Positions 25,341 through 35,117 of a stretch of 64,000 nucleotides of DNA are shown in pieces; positions within the stretch are counted from its first letter, which is position 1, and every line of letters starts with the position of its first letter. Source of the DNA: Orbaceae bacterium BiB. Lineage in GTDB: Bacteria > Pseudomonadota > Gammaproteobacteria > Enterobacterales > Orbaceae. The position numbers and the translations under genes were made by a program. The notes under the pieces are model-generated. The model saw nothing but the letters and a program-made list of their open reading frames with translations. It made no database searches and was not told where the DNA came from. The DNA lies in contig CP133958.1 of assembly GCA_036251205.1 (NCBI GenBank), forward strand, positions 248,001 through 312,000. The letters run 5' to 3'.

Positions 25341-25520
25341 GAAAATAAAATAAAAATCAATTTTATCCAGTTTGCTCGTAAGCTTCTTGATCGCAATTCA
25401 GCTTATGCGGTTGATTATGTAATCACTCATCATAATCCAATCAATAATGCATATTTGAATAATCATGATGGTAAGCAACAATAGTATGTTGATAACATCG
25501 ATATTAAGTGGCATTTTTAA
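25341..25520 (+). pseudogene. Possible gene remnant without a start
   Basis: In an otherwise AT-rich 447-base spacer, one frame reads for 47 codons with protein-like composition (QFARKLLDRNSAYAVDYVIT, then HHNPINNAYLNNHDGKQQ). It then meets TAG at 25482 and continues in frame as YVDNIDIKWHF to TAA at 25518. No start codon precedes it. GC content is higher than the surrounding spacer. It may be the decayed 3' end of a small gene; I could not name the family. Chance remains possible. Confidence 0.3.
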
Positions 25521-25570
25521 ATTTTTCATTTTTGGATAAAATCGATTAAATAATTAGAAAAGGATCACAA

Positions 25571-26089
25571 ATGAAACAAAATTTATATAAAGTTGGCTTT
25601 ATCTTGAGCATAATTTTAGGACTTTCTGCCTGCTCATCAGTAAATAATAAATGGAATGTTAATAATAGCTGGTGTAAGGATACGGATGAAGTAACAAATA
25701 CCACAGAGATCGTCACATTATCTACTGATGCGTTATTTAAATTTGATGGTGCATCATTCGCTGCTATTTTGCCAGAAGCGAAGGAAGAGTTAATTAAATT
25801 GACGAATACATTAAATAATAGTCAGATTAAAATTGCTAAAATTATTATCGTTGGTCATACCGATAAACTTGGCTCTGATGATTATAACTATCGTTTAGGG
25901 TTAGCTCGCGCGACAACAATCAAAAATTATTTAATTAATGCTGGTATAGAAACAAATTATGTTGTTGAAAGCAAAGGTAAGCTTGAGCCGATAACGTCTA
26001 CTTGTGATAATAGCCAGAGTTTTGACAAAGTAAAAGCGTGTTTGCAACCCGATCGTCGAGTTGAATTACATATTGAAAAGATCAAATAA
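25571..26089 (+). CDS. OmpA-domain lipoprotein
   Basis: A 172-residue lipoprotein with a lipobox LSAC (Cys21) and a C-terminal OmpA/Pal-type peptidoglycan-binding domain (about 60-170). Domain motifs visible are LFKFDGASFAAILPEAKEEL, then IIIVGHTDKLGSDDYNYRLG with the diaminopimelate-contacting Asp and the conserved LARATTIKNYL, and PDRRVEL at the end. It should tether the outer membrane to peptidoglycan. AAAAGGA precedes the ATG. It is shorter in its N-terminal part than Pal and lies outside a tol-pal context, so it is closer to YiaD-like proteins. Confidence 0.88.
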   Translation: MKQNLYKVGFILSIILGLSACSSVNNKWNVNNSWCKDTDEVTNTTEIVTLSTDALFKFDGASFAAILPEAKEELIKLTNTLNNSQIKIAKIIIVGHTDKLGSDDYNYRLGLARATTIKNYLINAGIETNYVVESKGKLEPITSTCDNSQSFDKVKACLQPDRRVELHIEKIK

Positions 26090-26153
26090 TAGCCCCTATT
26101 AATGATAATAATAAGTATTGTTGTCTGAATATTATCGATAGGACATTGATTGC

Positions 26154-26187
26154 AAAAACGTAGTTAATATTTAACTACGTTTTTTAT
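26154..26187 (+). terminator. Rho-independent terminator after the OmpA-domain lipoprotein
   Basis: AACGTAGTTAA-TAT-TTAACTACGTT followed by TTTTATAC, with a matching A-run on the left. A strong terminator by sequence, likely usable in both directions. Confidence 0.9.
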
Positions 26188-26315
26188 ACTATAAAAATTT
26201 AAGCGCACTCTTTACTCGCACCAATCTATTGATTATGGCATAATGTGCACAAAATCACATTTTGACCACCTGATTATTTAATCCGGTGGTTTATTTATTT
26301 TCGAGAGTTAATCAA

Positions 26316-27911
26316 GTGTTAAGTACAAATAATATTACAATGCAGTTTGGCAGTAAGCCTCTATTTGAAAATGTTTCAGTTAAGTTCGGAAATGGTAATC
26401 GCTATGGGCTTATTGGCGCTAATGGTAGTGGTAAATCGACTTTTATGAAAATTTTAGGTGGCGATTTAGTTCCTACTGCAGGTAATGTGGCGTTAGATCC
26501 TCATGAGCGTTTAGGTAAGTTAAAGCAGGATCAATTTGCTTTTGAACAATATACTGTGCTTGATACCGTTATTATGGGGCATAATGAACTTTGGCAAGTT
26601 AAACAAGAGCGAGATCGTATTTATGCGCTAAGTGAAATGAGCGAAGAAGATGGTTATAAAGTGGCCGATTTGGAAGTGCAATATGCTGAAATGGATGGCT
26701 ATAGTGCTGAAGCTCGTGCGGGTGAATTATTATTAGGTGTTGGTATTCCAATTGAACAACATTACGGATTAATGAGTGATGTCGCCCCTGGATGGAAACT
26801 TCGAGTATTACTGGCTCAAGCCTTATTTTCAAATCCAGATATTTTATTACTAGATGAACCAACAAATAACTTAGATATTGATACTATTCGCTGGTTAGAA
26901 CAAGTTCTTAATGAGCGCGAAAGTACCATGATTATCATTTCCCATGACCGTCACTTTTTAAATATGGTTTGTACTCATATGGCTGATATGGATTACGGTG
27001 AATTACGTATTTATCCTGGTAACTATGATGAGTATATGGCGGCATCAACCCAAGCGAGAGAACGTTTACTTGCTGATAATGCCAAGAAAAAAGCGCAAAT
27101 TAGCGAGTTACAATCTTTCGTTAGTCGCTTTAGTGCTAATGCTTCAAAATCAAAACAGGCTACTTCAAGAGCAAGACAGATTGAAAAAATCCAGTTAGAG
27201 GAAGTGAAAGCATCGAGTCGACAAAATCCATTTATTCGTTTTGATGAAGATAAAAAACTTTATCGTAATGCCTTGGTTGTTGAGAAGTTAACTAAAGGTT
27301 TTGAGGATGGTCCACTATTTAAAAACGTCAATTTAATGGTTGAAGTCGGTGAAAAAGTAGCGATTTTGGGAACTAATGGTATTGGTAAATCAACTTTGTT
27401 AAAAACGTTAATGGGCGAATACGAAGCTGATGAAGGACAAATAAAGTGGTCTGAAAATGCTAATATTGGTTACTATGCACAAGATCATGAATATGAATTT
27501 GATGAAGATCTAACCGTTTTTGACTGGATGAGTCAGTGGAAACAGCCTAGTGATGATGAGCAAGCGGTACGTAGTATCCTTGGCCGACTGCTATTTTCAC
27601 AAGATGATATTAAGAAGAAAGTTAAAGTGCTTTCTGGTGGTGAAAAAGGTCGTATGTTATTTGGTAAATTAATGATGCAACGTCCTAATATTATCGTTAT
27701 GGATGAGCCGACTAACCATTTGGATATGGAATCTATTGAATCGTTAAATATGGCGTTAGAGTTATATAAAGGAACGCTATTCTTTGTTTCCCATGATCGT
27801 GAGTTTGTGAGCTCGTTAGCATCACGAATTATTGAAATTACACCAAATAAAGTGGTGGATTACACCGGTAATTATGAAGATTATTTACGTAGCCAAGGTA
27901 TTGATGGGTAA
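26316..27911 (+). CDS. ybiT: ABC-F family ATPase YbiT
   Basis: A 531-residue soluble ABC-F protein with two ATPase domains and no membrane part. The GTG at 26316 gives [20 protein letters not shown], matching the E. coli YbiT start; in-frame starts upstream are unnecessary. Walker A motifs are [14 protein letters not shown] and [14 protein letters not shown]; Walker B motifs are [13 protein letters not shown] and [13 protein letters not shown]; the interdomain linker (about 240-310) is KR-rich with [24 protein letters not shown] proteins act on the ribosomal E site to relieve stalled or hibernating states. Complete, monocistronic, with its own terminator. Confidence 0.96.
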   Translation: MLSTNNITMQFGSKPLFENVSVKFGNGNRYGLIGANGSGKSTFMKILGGDLVPTAGNVALDPHERLGKLKQDQFAFEQYTVLDTVIMGHNELWQVKQERDRIYALSEMSEEDGYKVADLEVQYAEMDGYSAEARAGELLLGVGIPIEQHYGLMSDVAPGWKLRVLLAQALFSNPDILLLDEPTNNLDIDTIRWLEQVLNERESTMIIISHDRHFLNMVCTHMADMDYGELRIYPGNYDEYMAASTQARERLLADNAKKKAQISELQSFVSRFSANASKSKQATSRARQIEKIQLEEVKASSRQNPFIRFDEDKKLYRNALVVEKLTKGFEDGPLFKNVNLMVEVGEKVAILGTNGIGKSTLLKTLMGEYEADEGQIKWSENANIGYYAQDHEYEFDEDLTVFDWMSQWKQPSDDEQAVRSILGRLLFSQDDIKKKVKVLSGGEKGRMLFGKLMMQRPNIIVMDEPTNHLDMESIESLNMALELYKGTLFFVSHDREFVSSLASRIIEITPNKVVDYTGNYEDYLRSQGIDG

Positions 27912-28261
27912 TTATTAACACCATCACGCTTATGTTAATAATGGCTAGATAAACTAGCCATTATTTTATAATAAAAGGCGCTTATATTTGTTAGCCTATT
28001 TAATCATCATCAAATACTAAAATAGCAGTCAAACATCTCTTGATATGATTTATAAAATATAACTTATAGTCAAAATCATTGTTATCACTCAATCACTCTT
28101 GCTATATCTACCTAATGGATATCTTTTATCAGATAAGAGGTATTGTCACTCTTTGCATATTTCTTTCACTATTTAATTTAAATTAATGGTATTAAGAAGG
28201 TATACTGACTAAGCATGATAATAAAGATAGTCTTAATTGATTTTTTGCAATAGGAGTTCGT
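27912..28261. other. Spacer between ybiT and the NlpE-like gene
   Basis: Besides the ybiT terminator at 27940-27966, this 350-base spacer is AT-rich with no coding pattern or clear operator. A repeated ATCAAGAG/CTCTTGAT-like element is too weak to call. Confidence 0.4.
27940..27966 (+). terminator. Rho-independent terminator after ybiT
   Basis: AATGGCTAG-ATAAA-CTAGCCATT followed by ATTTTAT. A perfect nine-base-pair stem 29 bases after the stop. Confidence 0.85.
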
Positions 28262-28702
28262 ATGAAAAAATTAGCTGTTATTTTTGCAGTCATGGCTGTA
28301 GCTGGATGTTCTACACAGAATCAACAAACTGTAAATAGTGCTGCTCAACCACAAGCGGTTGTTGATAGTTCAACTGCACGTAATTCTTTAGATTGGGCTG
28401 GTGTTTATGAAGGTGTTCTACCTTGTGCTGATTGTGAAGGAATTAAAACAACATTAATTTTAAATAGCGATAATTCATTTAAATTAGAACAAGTTTATCA
28501 GAAAGGTAAAAATACTTTTATGCCACAAGCCACAGAAGGGCAAATTGAGTGGAATAAAAGTAAACCACTTATTTATTTAAAAGAGGGTGATGAAACCCGT
28601 ACATTCTTTATCGGTGAAGGTTATGTAACTGCTTACGATATGGAAGGTCAACCGATTCAAAGCAGCCTAAACTATACATTAAAGCAAATCAAAGTATTTT
28701 AG
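28262..28702 (+). CDS. NlpE-like copper-resistance/envelope-stress lipoprotein
   Basis: A 146-residue lipoprotein (lipobox VAGC, Cys16) carrying only the N-terminal NlpE domain: WAGVYEGVLPCADCEGIKTT contains the CxxC metal/redox motif, followed by the small barrel LILNSDNSFKLEQVYQKG. E. coli NlpE is longer, with a second OB-fold domain that signals to CpxA; that domain is absent here, so Cpx signalling in the same manner is doubtful. Many gammaproteobacteria carry this short form. AGGAG precedes the ATG. A terminator follows. Confidence 0.85.
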   Translation: MKKLAVIFAVMAVAGCSTQNQQTVNSAAQPQAVVDSSTARNSLDWAGVYEGVLPCADCEGIKTTLILNSDNSFKLEQVYQKGKNTFMPQATEGQIEWNKSKPLIYLKEGDETRTFFIGEGYVTAYDMEGQPIQSSLNYTLKQIKVF

Positions 28703-29114
28703 TTTTAAAGTAGGTAATATTTTATTAATTATCGCCAGTTATAGTGCGCAATTTTTTAAGCAAAACAGGACTTTTTAAGTACATACTGTTTTGCTTTTTT
28801 TCTATCAAATACTCAACATCCATCCTATAAAAATGAGTTTTATAATAACTCAAGACATTTTTATAAAGTTAATAAAACTATCGGCAAACTTTAATATATG
28901 AATAGTAAGAGTAAATTAAATTTTAAAATTATTTTATTTATCAATAATCTGAGTTGTTCTTTTGATAATTAAGTGGTAACCCTCACACAGATAATAACAA
29001 TTAATAGTGTTATTTACGATAAGTAAAAACTATTGAGTTTATAGGAACAACTCATTAGATTCACCAACAGAAATTCGTTACTATAGAGACCAATTAATCA
29101 ACAGGAGAACTAAA
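28703..29114. other. Upstream region of ahpC
   Basis: This holds the terminator of the NlpE-like gene (28759-28803) and then about 310 AT-rich bases upstream of ahpC. An OxyR-type site would be expected from the family biology; short ATAG/CTAT elements are present but do not form the full consensus by eye. Confidence 0.4.
28759..28803 (+). terminator. Rho-independent terminator after the NlpE-like gene
   Basis: AGCAAAACAG (28759-28768) and CTGTTTTGCT (28786-28795) pair perfectly and are followed by TTTTTTT. The 17-base loop is rather large. Confidence 0.8.
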
Positions 29115-29678
29115 ATGTCATTAATCAATACTAAAGTTAAACCATTTGCTAACGCTGCATTTAAACAAGGTCAATTTATTGACGTTACTGAAAAAAATAT
29201 TGAAGGTAAATGGAGTGTTTTCTTTTTCTATCCAGCGGACTTTACATTTGTATGTCCAACAGAATTAGGTGATTTAGCTGACCATTACGCTGAATTCCAA
29301 AAATTAGGTGTTGATATCTATTCTGTTTCTACTGATACTCACTTTACTCATAAAGCATGGCATAGTAGCTCAGAAACTATCGGTAAAATTCAATATACAA
29401 TGATTGGTGACCCAACTGGTACTTTAACTCGTAATTTTGAAATTATGCGTGAAAACCAAGGCTTAGCAGATCGTGGTACTTTCTTAGTTGATCCACAAGG
29501 TATCATTCAAGCGATTGAAATTACTGCTGAAGGTATTGGTCGTGATGCTGCTGATTTATTACGTAAAGTTAAAGCTGCACAATATGTTGCATCTCACCCA
29601 GGTGAAGTTTGCCCTGCTAAATGGAAAGAAGGCGAAGCAACTCTTGCTCCTTCATTAGATTTAGTTGGTAAAATCTAA
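29115..29678 (+). CDS. ahpC: Alkyl hydroperoxide reductase peroxiredoxin subunit AhpC
   Basis: A 187-residue typical 2-Cys peroxiredoxin. The peroxidatic cysteine is Cys47 in [18 protein letters not shown] and the resolving cysteine is in [13 protein letters not shown] near the C-terminus. It reduces H2O2, organic peroxides and peroxynitrite in the cytoplasm, recharged by AhpF. AGGAG is well placed before the ATG. Length equals that of E. coli AhpC. ahpF follows after 68 bases that contain a terminator-like hairpin. Confidence 0.98.
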   Translation: MSLINTKVKPFANAAFKQGQFIDVTEKNIEGKWSVFFFYPADFTFVCPTELGDLADHYAEFQKLGVDIYSVSTDTHFTHKAWHSSSETIGKIQYTMIGDPTGTLTRNFEIMRENQGLADRGTFLVDPQGIIQAIEITAEGIGRDAADLLRKVKAAQYVASHPGEVCPAKWKEGEATLAPSLDLVGKI

Positions 29679-29706
29679 GTCATTATTGCCGTTCTTAGTT
29701 ATAAAA

Positions 29707-29734
29707 AAAATCGGGCTTTTATGCCCGATTTGTT
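29707..29734 (+). terminator. Intercistronic terminator/attenuator between ahpC and ahpF
   Basis: AAATCGGGC (29708-29716), a six-base loop, and GCCCGATTT (29723-29731) form a perfect stem. The following T-run is short (TTTGTTT). Partial termination here would give more AhpC than AhpF, matching the stoichiometry usual for this pair. Confidence 0.75.
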
Positions 29735-29746
29735 TAGGAGAAAACC

Positions 29747-31327
29747 ATGAGTAAAACAATGCTTGATAGTAATATGAAAACCCAATTAAAAGCTTATTTA
29801 GAGCGATTAACTAAGCCTGTTGAGCTTATTGCCAATGTGGATAATAGTGAAAAATCAACCGATACGTTGACTCTGCTTAATGAAATTGCCGAATTATCAG
29901 ATAAAGTCACTGTAAAACAAGCCGATGATAGTTCAATTCGTAAACCTTCTTTTTTAATTACTAATCCTGGGGTGGATAGTGGATTACGTTTTGCTGGAAT
30001 TCCGCTGGGTCATGAATTTACCTCATTAGTATTAGCATTATTACAAGTTGGTGGTCATCCTTCGAAAGAAGAACAGAGCTTACAAGATACAATTCGTAAT
30101 CTTGATGGCAAATTCCATTTTGAAACCTATTATTCACTTTCATGTCATAATTGTCCTGATGTCGTTCAAGCGTTGAATTTAATGACAGTTCTAAATCCAA
30201 ATATTACCCATACTGCAATTGATGGCGGTTCTTTCCAACAAGAGATCACTGATCGCAATGTTATGGGTGTCCCTGCTGTTTATCTTAATGGTGAGGTTTT
30301 TGGACAAGGTCGTATGACATTAGCTGAAATTGTCAGCAAAATTGATACTAATTCGGCAAAACGTGCTGCTGATGAATTAACTGAGCGTCAACCTTATGAA
30401 GTATTAGTTATTGGTAGTGGGCCTGCTGGTGTTTCAGCTTCGGTTTATTCTGCACGTAAAGGTATTCGTACGGCTTTGATTGGTGAACGTTTTGGAGGTC
30501 AAGTACTTGATACTGTTGACATTGAAAACTATATCTCTGTACCAAAAACAGAAGGTGCTAAATTGGCTCAAGCTTTCCGTAGCCACGTTAGCGACTATAA
30601 TATCGATGTGATTGAAAACCAAAGTGTGGTGAAATTGATTCCAGCTGAAAAAGAGGGTGGTTTACACAGTTTAGAAACCGCTTCTGGTGCGATTTTAAAA
30701 TCACGTAGTATCATCATCGCAACAGGTGCTCGCTGGCGTAATATGAATGTTTCTGGTGAACAAGAGTACCGTACTCGTGGAGTAACTTATTGCCCTCATT
30801 GTGATGGCCCATTATTTAAAGGTAAAAAAGTGGCTGTTGTCGGTGGTGGTAACTCCGGTGTTGAAGCGGCAATTGATTTAGCTGGTGTGGTAGATCATGT
30901 AACACTATTAGAATTTTTACCTGAGATGAAAGCGGATTCGGTATTACAAAATAAATTACGTAGCTTAAAAAATGTTGATATTATCGTAAATGCACAGACT
31001 CTTGAAGTGACTGGTGATGGTACTAAATTAACTAATTTGAAATATAAAAATCGTGTTGATGAATCAGAACATGAATTAGCATTATCTGGTATTTTTGTTC
31101 AGATTGGTTTATTACCAAATACCCAATGGCTAGAAGGAACAGTTGAGCGTAATCGTATTGGTGAAATTGTGATTGATAGTAAAAATGAAACCAGTATTAA
31201 AGGTATTTTTGCTGCAGGTGACTGTTCAACAGTGCCTTATAAACAAATTATTATTGCTACTGGCGAAGGCGCAAAAGCCTCTTTAAGTGCATTTGATTAT
31301 TTAATCAGAACGAAAGTTGCTGAATAA
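29747..31327 (+). CDS. ahpF: Alkyl hydroperoxide reductase flavoprotein subunit AhpF
   Basis: A 526-residue NADH:AhpC oxidoreductase. The N-terminal tandem thioredoxin-fold domain (1-200) has the redox pair in [18 protein letters not shown]; the FAD domain begins [20 protein letters not shown]; the thioredoxin-reductase-like CxxC is in [17 protein letters not shown]; the NADH-binding motif is [14 protein letters not shown]; and the C-terminal FAD motif is [23 protein letters not shown] lies eight bases before the ATG. A strong bidirectional terminator follows. Confidence 0.98.
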   Translation: MSKTMLDSNMKTQLKAYLERLTKPVELIANVDNSEKSTDTLTLLNEIAELSDKVTVKQADDSSIRKPSFLITNPGVDSGLRFAGIPLGHEFTSLVLALLQVGGHPSKEEQSLQDTIRNLDGKFHFETYYSLSCHNCPDVVQALNLMTVLNPNITHTAIDGGSFQQEITDRNVMGVPAVYLNGEVFGQGRMTLAEIVSKIDTNSAKRAADELTERQPYEVLVIGSGPAGVSASVYSARKGIRTALIGERFGGQVLDTVDIENYISVPKTEGAKLAQAFRSHVSDYNIDVIENQSVVKLIPAEKEGGLHSLETASGAILKSRSIIIATGARWRNMNVSGEQEYRTRGVTYCPHCDGPLFKGKKVAVVGGGNSGVEAAIDLAGVVDHVTLLEFLPEMKADSVLQNKLRSLKNVDIIVNAQTLEVTGDGTKLTNLKYKNRVDESEHELALSGIFVQIGLLPNTQWLEGTVERNRIGEIVIDSKNETSIKGIFAAGDCSTVPYKQIIIATGEGAKASLSAFDYLIRTKVAE

Positions 31328-31335
31328 TAATTGAA

Positions 31336-31371
31336 AAAATAACTCATCAATTGATGAGTTATTTTTTATTT
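31336..31371. terminator. Bidirectional terminator between ahpF and pucG
   Basis: AATAACTCATCAA and TTGATGAGTTATT form a perfect 13-base palindrome with A-runs on the left and TTTTTTATTT on the right. It lies between convergent genes. Confidence 0.9.
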
Positions 31372-31424
31372 ACAAAAAGAAAGTCAGTTTCAGTCATTAA
31401 CGATAGCTGATTTTTTTATCGCAA

Positions 31425-32660
31425 TTAATGCGTATCATAATAGTTCCAGGCAGCTTGTAAGCCTTCACCTGATTTTGTTTTATGACCTAGTTTATTTAAT
31501 ACTGCTTCTAATGCGGTTAAGGTTTGCATCACACAATCTTTACGTGCGTTATAACCCATAGTACCAATTCGCCAAACATTACCTTTTAATGGTCCGAAAG
31601 AGGAACCGATCTCAATGGCGAAATCATTTAGCATAATGCTTCTTAATTCTGCATCATCGATATTTTTTGGTCGGACGACACCAACAACGTTATTCATTTT
31701 ATTGGTAACATCACCAAAAATCTCGAGATCCATGGCTTGTAGACCGGCAAGTAGCGCTTTACCATTAATTTCATGACGTTTAATGACATTATCAAGTCCT
31801 TCTTGTAGGACAATTCGAGCACTTTCTCTGGCTGCAAATAACATACTGGTTGCTTCAGTATGGTGATTAATTCGCTCTGGTCCCCAATAACGCATAATCA
31901 TATCAAGGTCAAAATAGTTAGAATAGATCATCTCATCATTACCATCGGTTTCATTATCACGACGGATACCTGATTCAACACACTTACGCTTTTGAATTAA
32001 CTCAACGATATTCTCATTTAACGTTAATGGAGCAACACCTGGAGGCCCACTAAAACATTTTTGTAAACTAACAGAAACGCCATCAAGTTGCCATTTATCA
32101 ACTTCTAATGTGTTACCAATAATTGATGCGGTTGCATCCACATAGCTGATAACGCCATGTCTACGACAAATTTCGCCAATTTTATCTAAAGGCTGTAACA
32201 TCGTAGTTGATGTATCACCCTGAACACATAGTAACATACGAGGTTTTACTTTTTTGATTGCATCTTCAATCATATCTGGAGTAAATACTTGTCCCCAAGG
32301 TACTTCAATCGTATGAATTTCTGCACGGCAACGTTTAGCTATTTCACAAAGTAATAAACCAAAGCGACCAAAATTAGGAATAAGAACTTTATCATTTGGG
32401 CGAATCGTCGAAACGAGAACTGCTTCAATACCTGCTCTTGCTGTGCCATCAATAACAAAAGTTTGTTGGTTTTTGGTTCTAAAGATATCACGGTAGAGTG
32501 CCATTGTTTGGTTCATATATTCGGTCATTACCGGATCAAATTGACCAATAAGCTGGGCTGCCATTGCGCGTGTAATTCTTGGATCAGCATTAACAGGACC
32601 GGGCCCCATTAATAATCGATAAGGGGGATTGATTTGATCATATTGAGTGACATCTAACAT
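31425..32660 (-). CDS. pucG: (S)-ureidoglycine--glyoxylate aminotransferase (PucG-type)
   Basis: A 411-residue class V PLP aminotransferase. It opens PPYRLLMGPGPVNADPRITR, typical of the alanine-glyoxylate/ureidoglycine group; the PLP lysine is in SVSLQKCFSGPPGVAPLTLN, with DATASIIGNTLEVDKW before it. The C-terminal RIGTMGYNARKD fits the same group. PucG moves the amino group of ureidoglycine to glyoxylate, making glycine and an oxalurate-yielding product. The assignment over generic alanine-glyoxylate transaminase rests on the adjacent allantoin genes. It is divergent from allC, with a 276-base shared promoter region. Confidence 0.85.
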   Translation of the reverse strand: MLDVTQYDQINPPYRLLMGPGPVNADPRITRAMAAQLIGQFDPVMTEYMNQTMALYRDIFRTKNQQTFVIDGTARAGIEAVLVSTIRPNDKVLIPNFGRFGLLLCEIAKRCRAEIHTIEVPWGQVFTPDMIEDAIKKVKPRMLLCVQGDTSTTMLQPLDKIGEICRRHGVISYVDATASIIGNTLEVDKWQLDGVSVSLQKCFSGPPGVAPLTLNENIVELIQKRKCVESGIRRDNETDGNDEMIYSNYFDLDMIMRYWGPERINHHTEATSMLFAARESARIVLQEGLDNVIKRHEINGKALLAGLQAMDLEIFGDVTNKMNNVVGVVRPKNIDDAELRSIMLNDFAIEIGSSFGPLKGNVWRIGTMGYNARKDCVMQTLTALEAVLNKLGHKTKSGEGLQAAWNYYDTH

Positions 32661-32936
32661 CCGAAAACTCCTATTTAAAGAGATGAAAATATATAAAGCT
32701 AATGATAAATTATTGCTAAATATTGTAAATAATCAAATAACGAATTAATTATATAAAAACTTATAATTTTTATACTTAGTTAGTTAAATTTTTTTTAATA
32801 GTTAGTAAATGAATATATTTATCACATTTTCCAATTTGGATTTAACTATAATGATAAGTATTTTAGTACGTTTAATACAAAGAACCAGCTATTTTTGTGT
32901 AGCTATTAAACTATCAGGAATTAAGGAGATATCAAT

Positions 32937-34163
32937 ATGAATATTTTAGAAAATGATGTTGCTGAAATAGTTAACTGGATTGCCAGTTTTGGCGGCTTAG
33001 AAAACGGTGGAACTACCCGTTTACTTTATTCTGATGAATGGCTACAAGCTCAAAATCAATTGAAGCAGCGTATGCAACAATTTGGAATGGAAACCTATTT
33101 TGATGATATCGGTAATTTGTTTGGCCGAATTCCAGGAAGCAAATATGCAGAACAAGTTATTATGTCTGGTTCTCACGTTGATACCGTTATTAATGGCGGT
33201 CGATTAGATGGCCAATTAGGGATTGTTGGCGCATTTTTAGCTATTAAATATCTTTATGAAACTTATGGCAAGCCATTAAGAACATTAGAAGTAGTCTCTT
33301 TTGCAGAAGAAGAGGGTAGCCGATTCCCATACTCTTTTTGGGGAAGTAAAAACGTTTTAGGTATGGCTAATCCAGATGATGTTAAAAATATTCAAGATAA
33401 AGCGGGTATCAATTTTGTTGATGCAATGACCCACTGTGGATTTAAATTTAATACCAAACCTGCCCGTAGTGATATTAAAGCCTTTGTTGAGCTTCATATT
33501 GAACAGGGTGGTGTATTAGAACGTGAACAAAAAAGTATTGGTGTCGTAACCAGTATTGTTGGTCAACGTCGCTACAATATTCGTTTATCGGGTCAAGCTA
33601 ACCATGCCGGTACAACACCAATGAGCTATCGTAAAGATGCGGTATATTGTTTTAGCCGTATCTGTCAGGAATCGATTAATAAAGCGGTCAAGATGGGTGA
33701 TCCATTAGTCTTAACATTTGGTAGCGTTATACCAAAACCGAATGTTGTTAACGTTGTACCTGGCGAAGTTTTATTTTCGATGGACTGTCGTCATACTGAT
33801 GCTAAAACATTGATCAGTTTTACGAAAGAAATTGAGCAAGATATGCAGCGTATCGCAGCAGAAATGGGGCTGGCTATAGATATCAATTTATGGATGGATG
33901 AAGCCCCGATTCCAATGGATAAAGCACTAACAAAAATGCTTGAAAAGCAGTGTCAAGAAGAAGGGCTAAGCTATAAAGTGATGCATAGTGGTGCAGGGCA
34001 TGATTCACAAATTTTTGCGCCAAAAATACCGACGGCCATGATTTTTGTACCAAGTATTGACGGTATTAGCCATAATCCTGCGGAAAATACGCATTTAGCA
34101 GACTTAACCGAAGGCGTAAAAGCGCTAGCTTATGCACTTTATCAATTAGCTTATAAAGAGTAG
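32937..34163 (+). CDS. allC: Allantoate amidohydrolase (allantoate deiminase)
   Basis: A 408-residue M20-family metal-dependent amidohydrolase making ureidoglycine, CO2 and ammonia from allantoate. Metal-binding motifs: GSHVDTVINGGRLDGQLGIV (His, Asp), VVSFAEEEGSRFPYSFWGSK (Glu pair) and HIEQGGVLE; the lid domain has LSGQANHAGTTPMSYRKDA. HDSQIFAPKIPTAMIFVPS and GISHNPAE complete the site. Length is close to E. coli AllC (411). AAGGAG lies upstream. First gene of the allC-allE-(remnant)-allB unit. Confidence 0.95.
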   Translation: MNILENDVAEIVNWIASFGGLENGGTTRLLYSDEWLQAQNQLKQRMQQFGMETYFDDIGNLFGRIPGSKYAEQVIMSGSHVDTVINGGRLDGQLGIVGAFLAIKYLYETYGKPLRTLEVVSFAEEEGSRFPYSFWGSKNVLGMANPDDVKNIQDKAGINFVDAMTHCGFKFNTKPARSDIKAFVELHIEQGGVLEREQKSIGVVTSIVGQRRYNIRLSGQANHAGTTPMSYRKDAVYCFSRICQESINKAVKMGDPLVLTFGSVIPKPNVVNVVPGEVLFSMDCRHTDAKTLISFTKEIEQDMQRIAAEMGLAIDINLWMDEAPIPMDKALTKMLEKQCQEEGLSYKVMHSGAGHDSQIFAPKIPTAMIFVPSIDGISHNPAENTHLADLTEGVKALAYALYQLAYKE

Positions 34164-34269
34164 CTAATTGTAAATTGCGATAGAGTAAAAGCTATTTGAT
34201 TAACAAGAACAGATAAATAACTAAAGTAAACCGACACAGAATTTAGTCGATAAAAGTAAGGAAATTAGT

Positions 34270-35049
34270 ATGGGCTATATAAATAATAATATCGGATATC
34301 CTAAAGATCTACTGGCGTCACGTGCGGTAATAAAAAAGGATAATTATGCTTTAATTCCACAAGATGGTTTAGTTAAAAATGTGATTCCTGGCTTCGAAAA
34401 TTGCGATATTACTATTCTATCGACACCAAAATTAGGCGCTTCGTTTGTTGATTATATCGTAACCATGCATCGTGGGGGTGTAAATGCACAAGGTTTTGGT
34501 GGTGATCAAATAGAGACATTTGTGTATGTCATCGAAGGGGATGTTGAAGCTAAAGCAGATAAACAAGCGTTTAAATTACAAACTGGCGGTTATTTGTATT
34601 GTCCACCAGGTGTGAAATTATTTTTAAAAAATAATGCTGAAACATCAAAGCTCTTTTTATATAAACGTCGATATCAGCCACTAGCAGGTCATAATCCTTA
34701 TGTGGTTGCGAACAATATCAATAATCTTGAAAAAATTAACTATGAAGGTATGACAGACGTTATCATTCAGGACTTTTTACCAAAAGAACTCACATTTGAT
34801 ATGAATTTTCATATTTTAACGTTTAAGCCTGGTGCTAGCCATGGTTATATCGAAACTCATGTGCAAGAACATGGTGCTTATCTATTAAGTGGTGAAGGGA
34901 TGTATGTCTTAGATAATGACTGGATCCCTGTTAAAAAGGGTGATTATATCTTTATGGCAGCGTATGCGCTACAGGCTTGCTATGCAGTAGGGCATGAGTC
35001 ATTAAGTTATATTTATTCAAAAGATTGTCACCGAGATGTAGAAATATAA
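34270..35049 (+). CDS. allE: (S)-ureidoglycine aminohydrolase
   Basis: A 259-residue bicupin enzyme (formerly YlbA) that hydrolyses ureidoglycine stereospecifically to (S)-ureidoglycolate plus ammonia using Mn2+. It begins with the family N-terminus [20 protein letters not shown]. The second cupin contains the metal site: [20 protein letters not shown] (His, Glu, His) and HE in [10 protein letters not shown]. Length is near that of E. coli AllE (261). It lies 106 bases after allC. A hairpin that can fold in two ways follows at 35055-35092. Confidence 0.95.
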   Translation: MGYINNNIGYPKDLLASRAVIKKDNYALIPQDGLVKNVIPGFENCDITILSTPKLGASFVDYIVTMHRGGVNAQGFGGDQIETFVYVIEGDVEAKADKQAFKLQTGGYLYCPPGVKLFLKNNAETSKLFLYKRRYQPLAGHNPYVVANNINNLEKINYEGMTDVIIQDFLPKELTFDMNFHILTFKPGASHGYIETHVQEHGAYLLSGEGMYVLDNDWIPVKKGDYIFMAAYALQACYAVGHESLSYIYSKDCHRDVEI

Positions 35050-35054
35050 AAATT

Positions 35055-35097
35055 AAGCCATTGGATAAGTCGTCATCGATGGCTTATCCAATCGTTA
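35055..35097 (+). terminator. Hairpin with two mutually exclusive stems after allE
   Basis: AAGCCAT (35055-35061) can pair with ATGGCTT (35079-35085), or ATTGGATAAG (35060-35069) with CTTATCCAAT (35083-35092). The two stems share bases and exclude each other. Only GTTATTTG follows, so termination would be weak. Confidence 0.5.
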
Positions 35098-35117
35098 TTT
35101 GAATAGGAAGCTAGTTT

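Noticed and set aside
26599-26865. Antisense reading frame within ybiT
   Set aside because: It lies wholly inside a highly conserved ATPase gene, without a start signal.
28804-29114. OxyR operator upstream of ahpC
   Set aside because: Expected from family biology, but I could not find the four spaced ATAGnt elements by eye.
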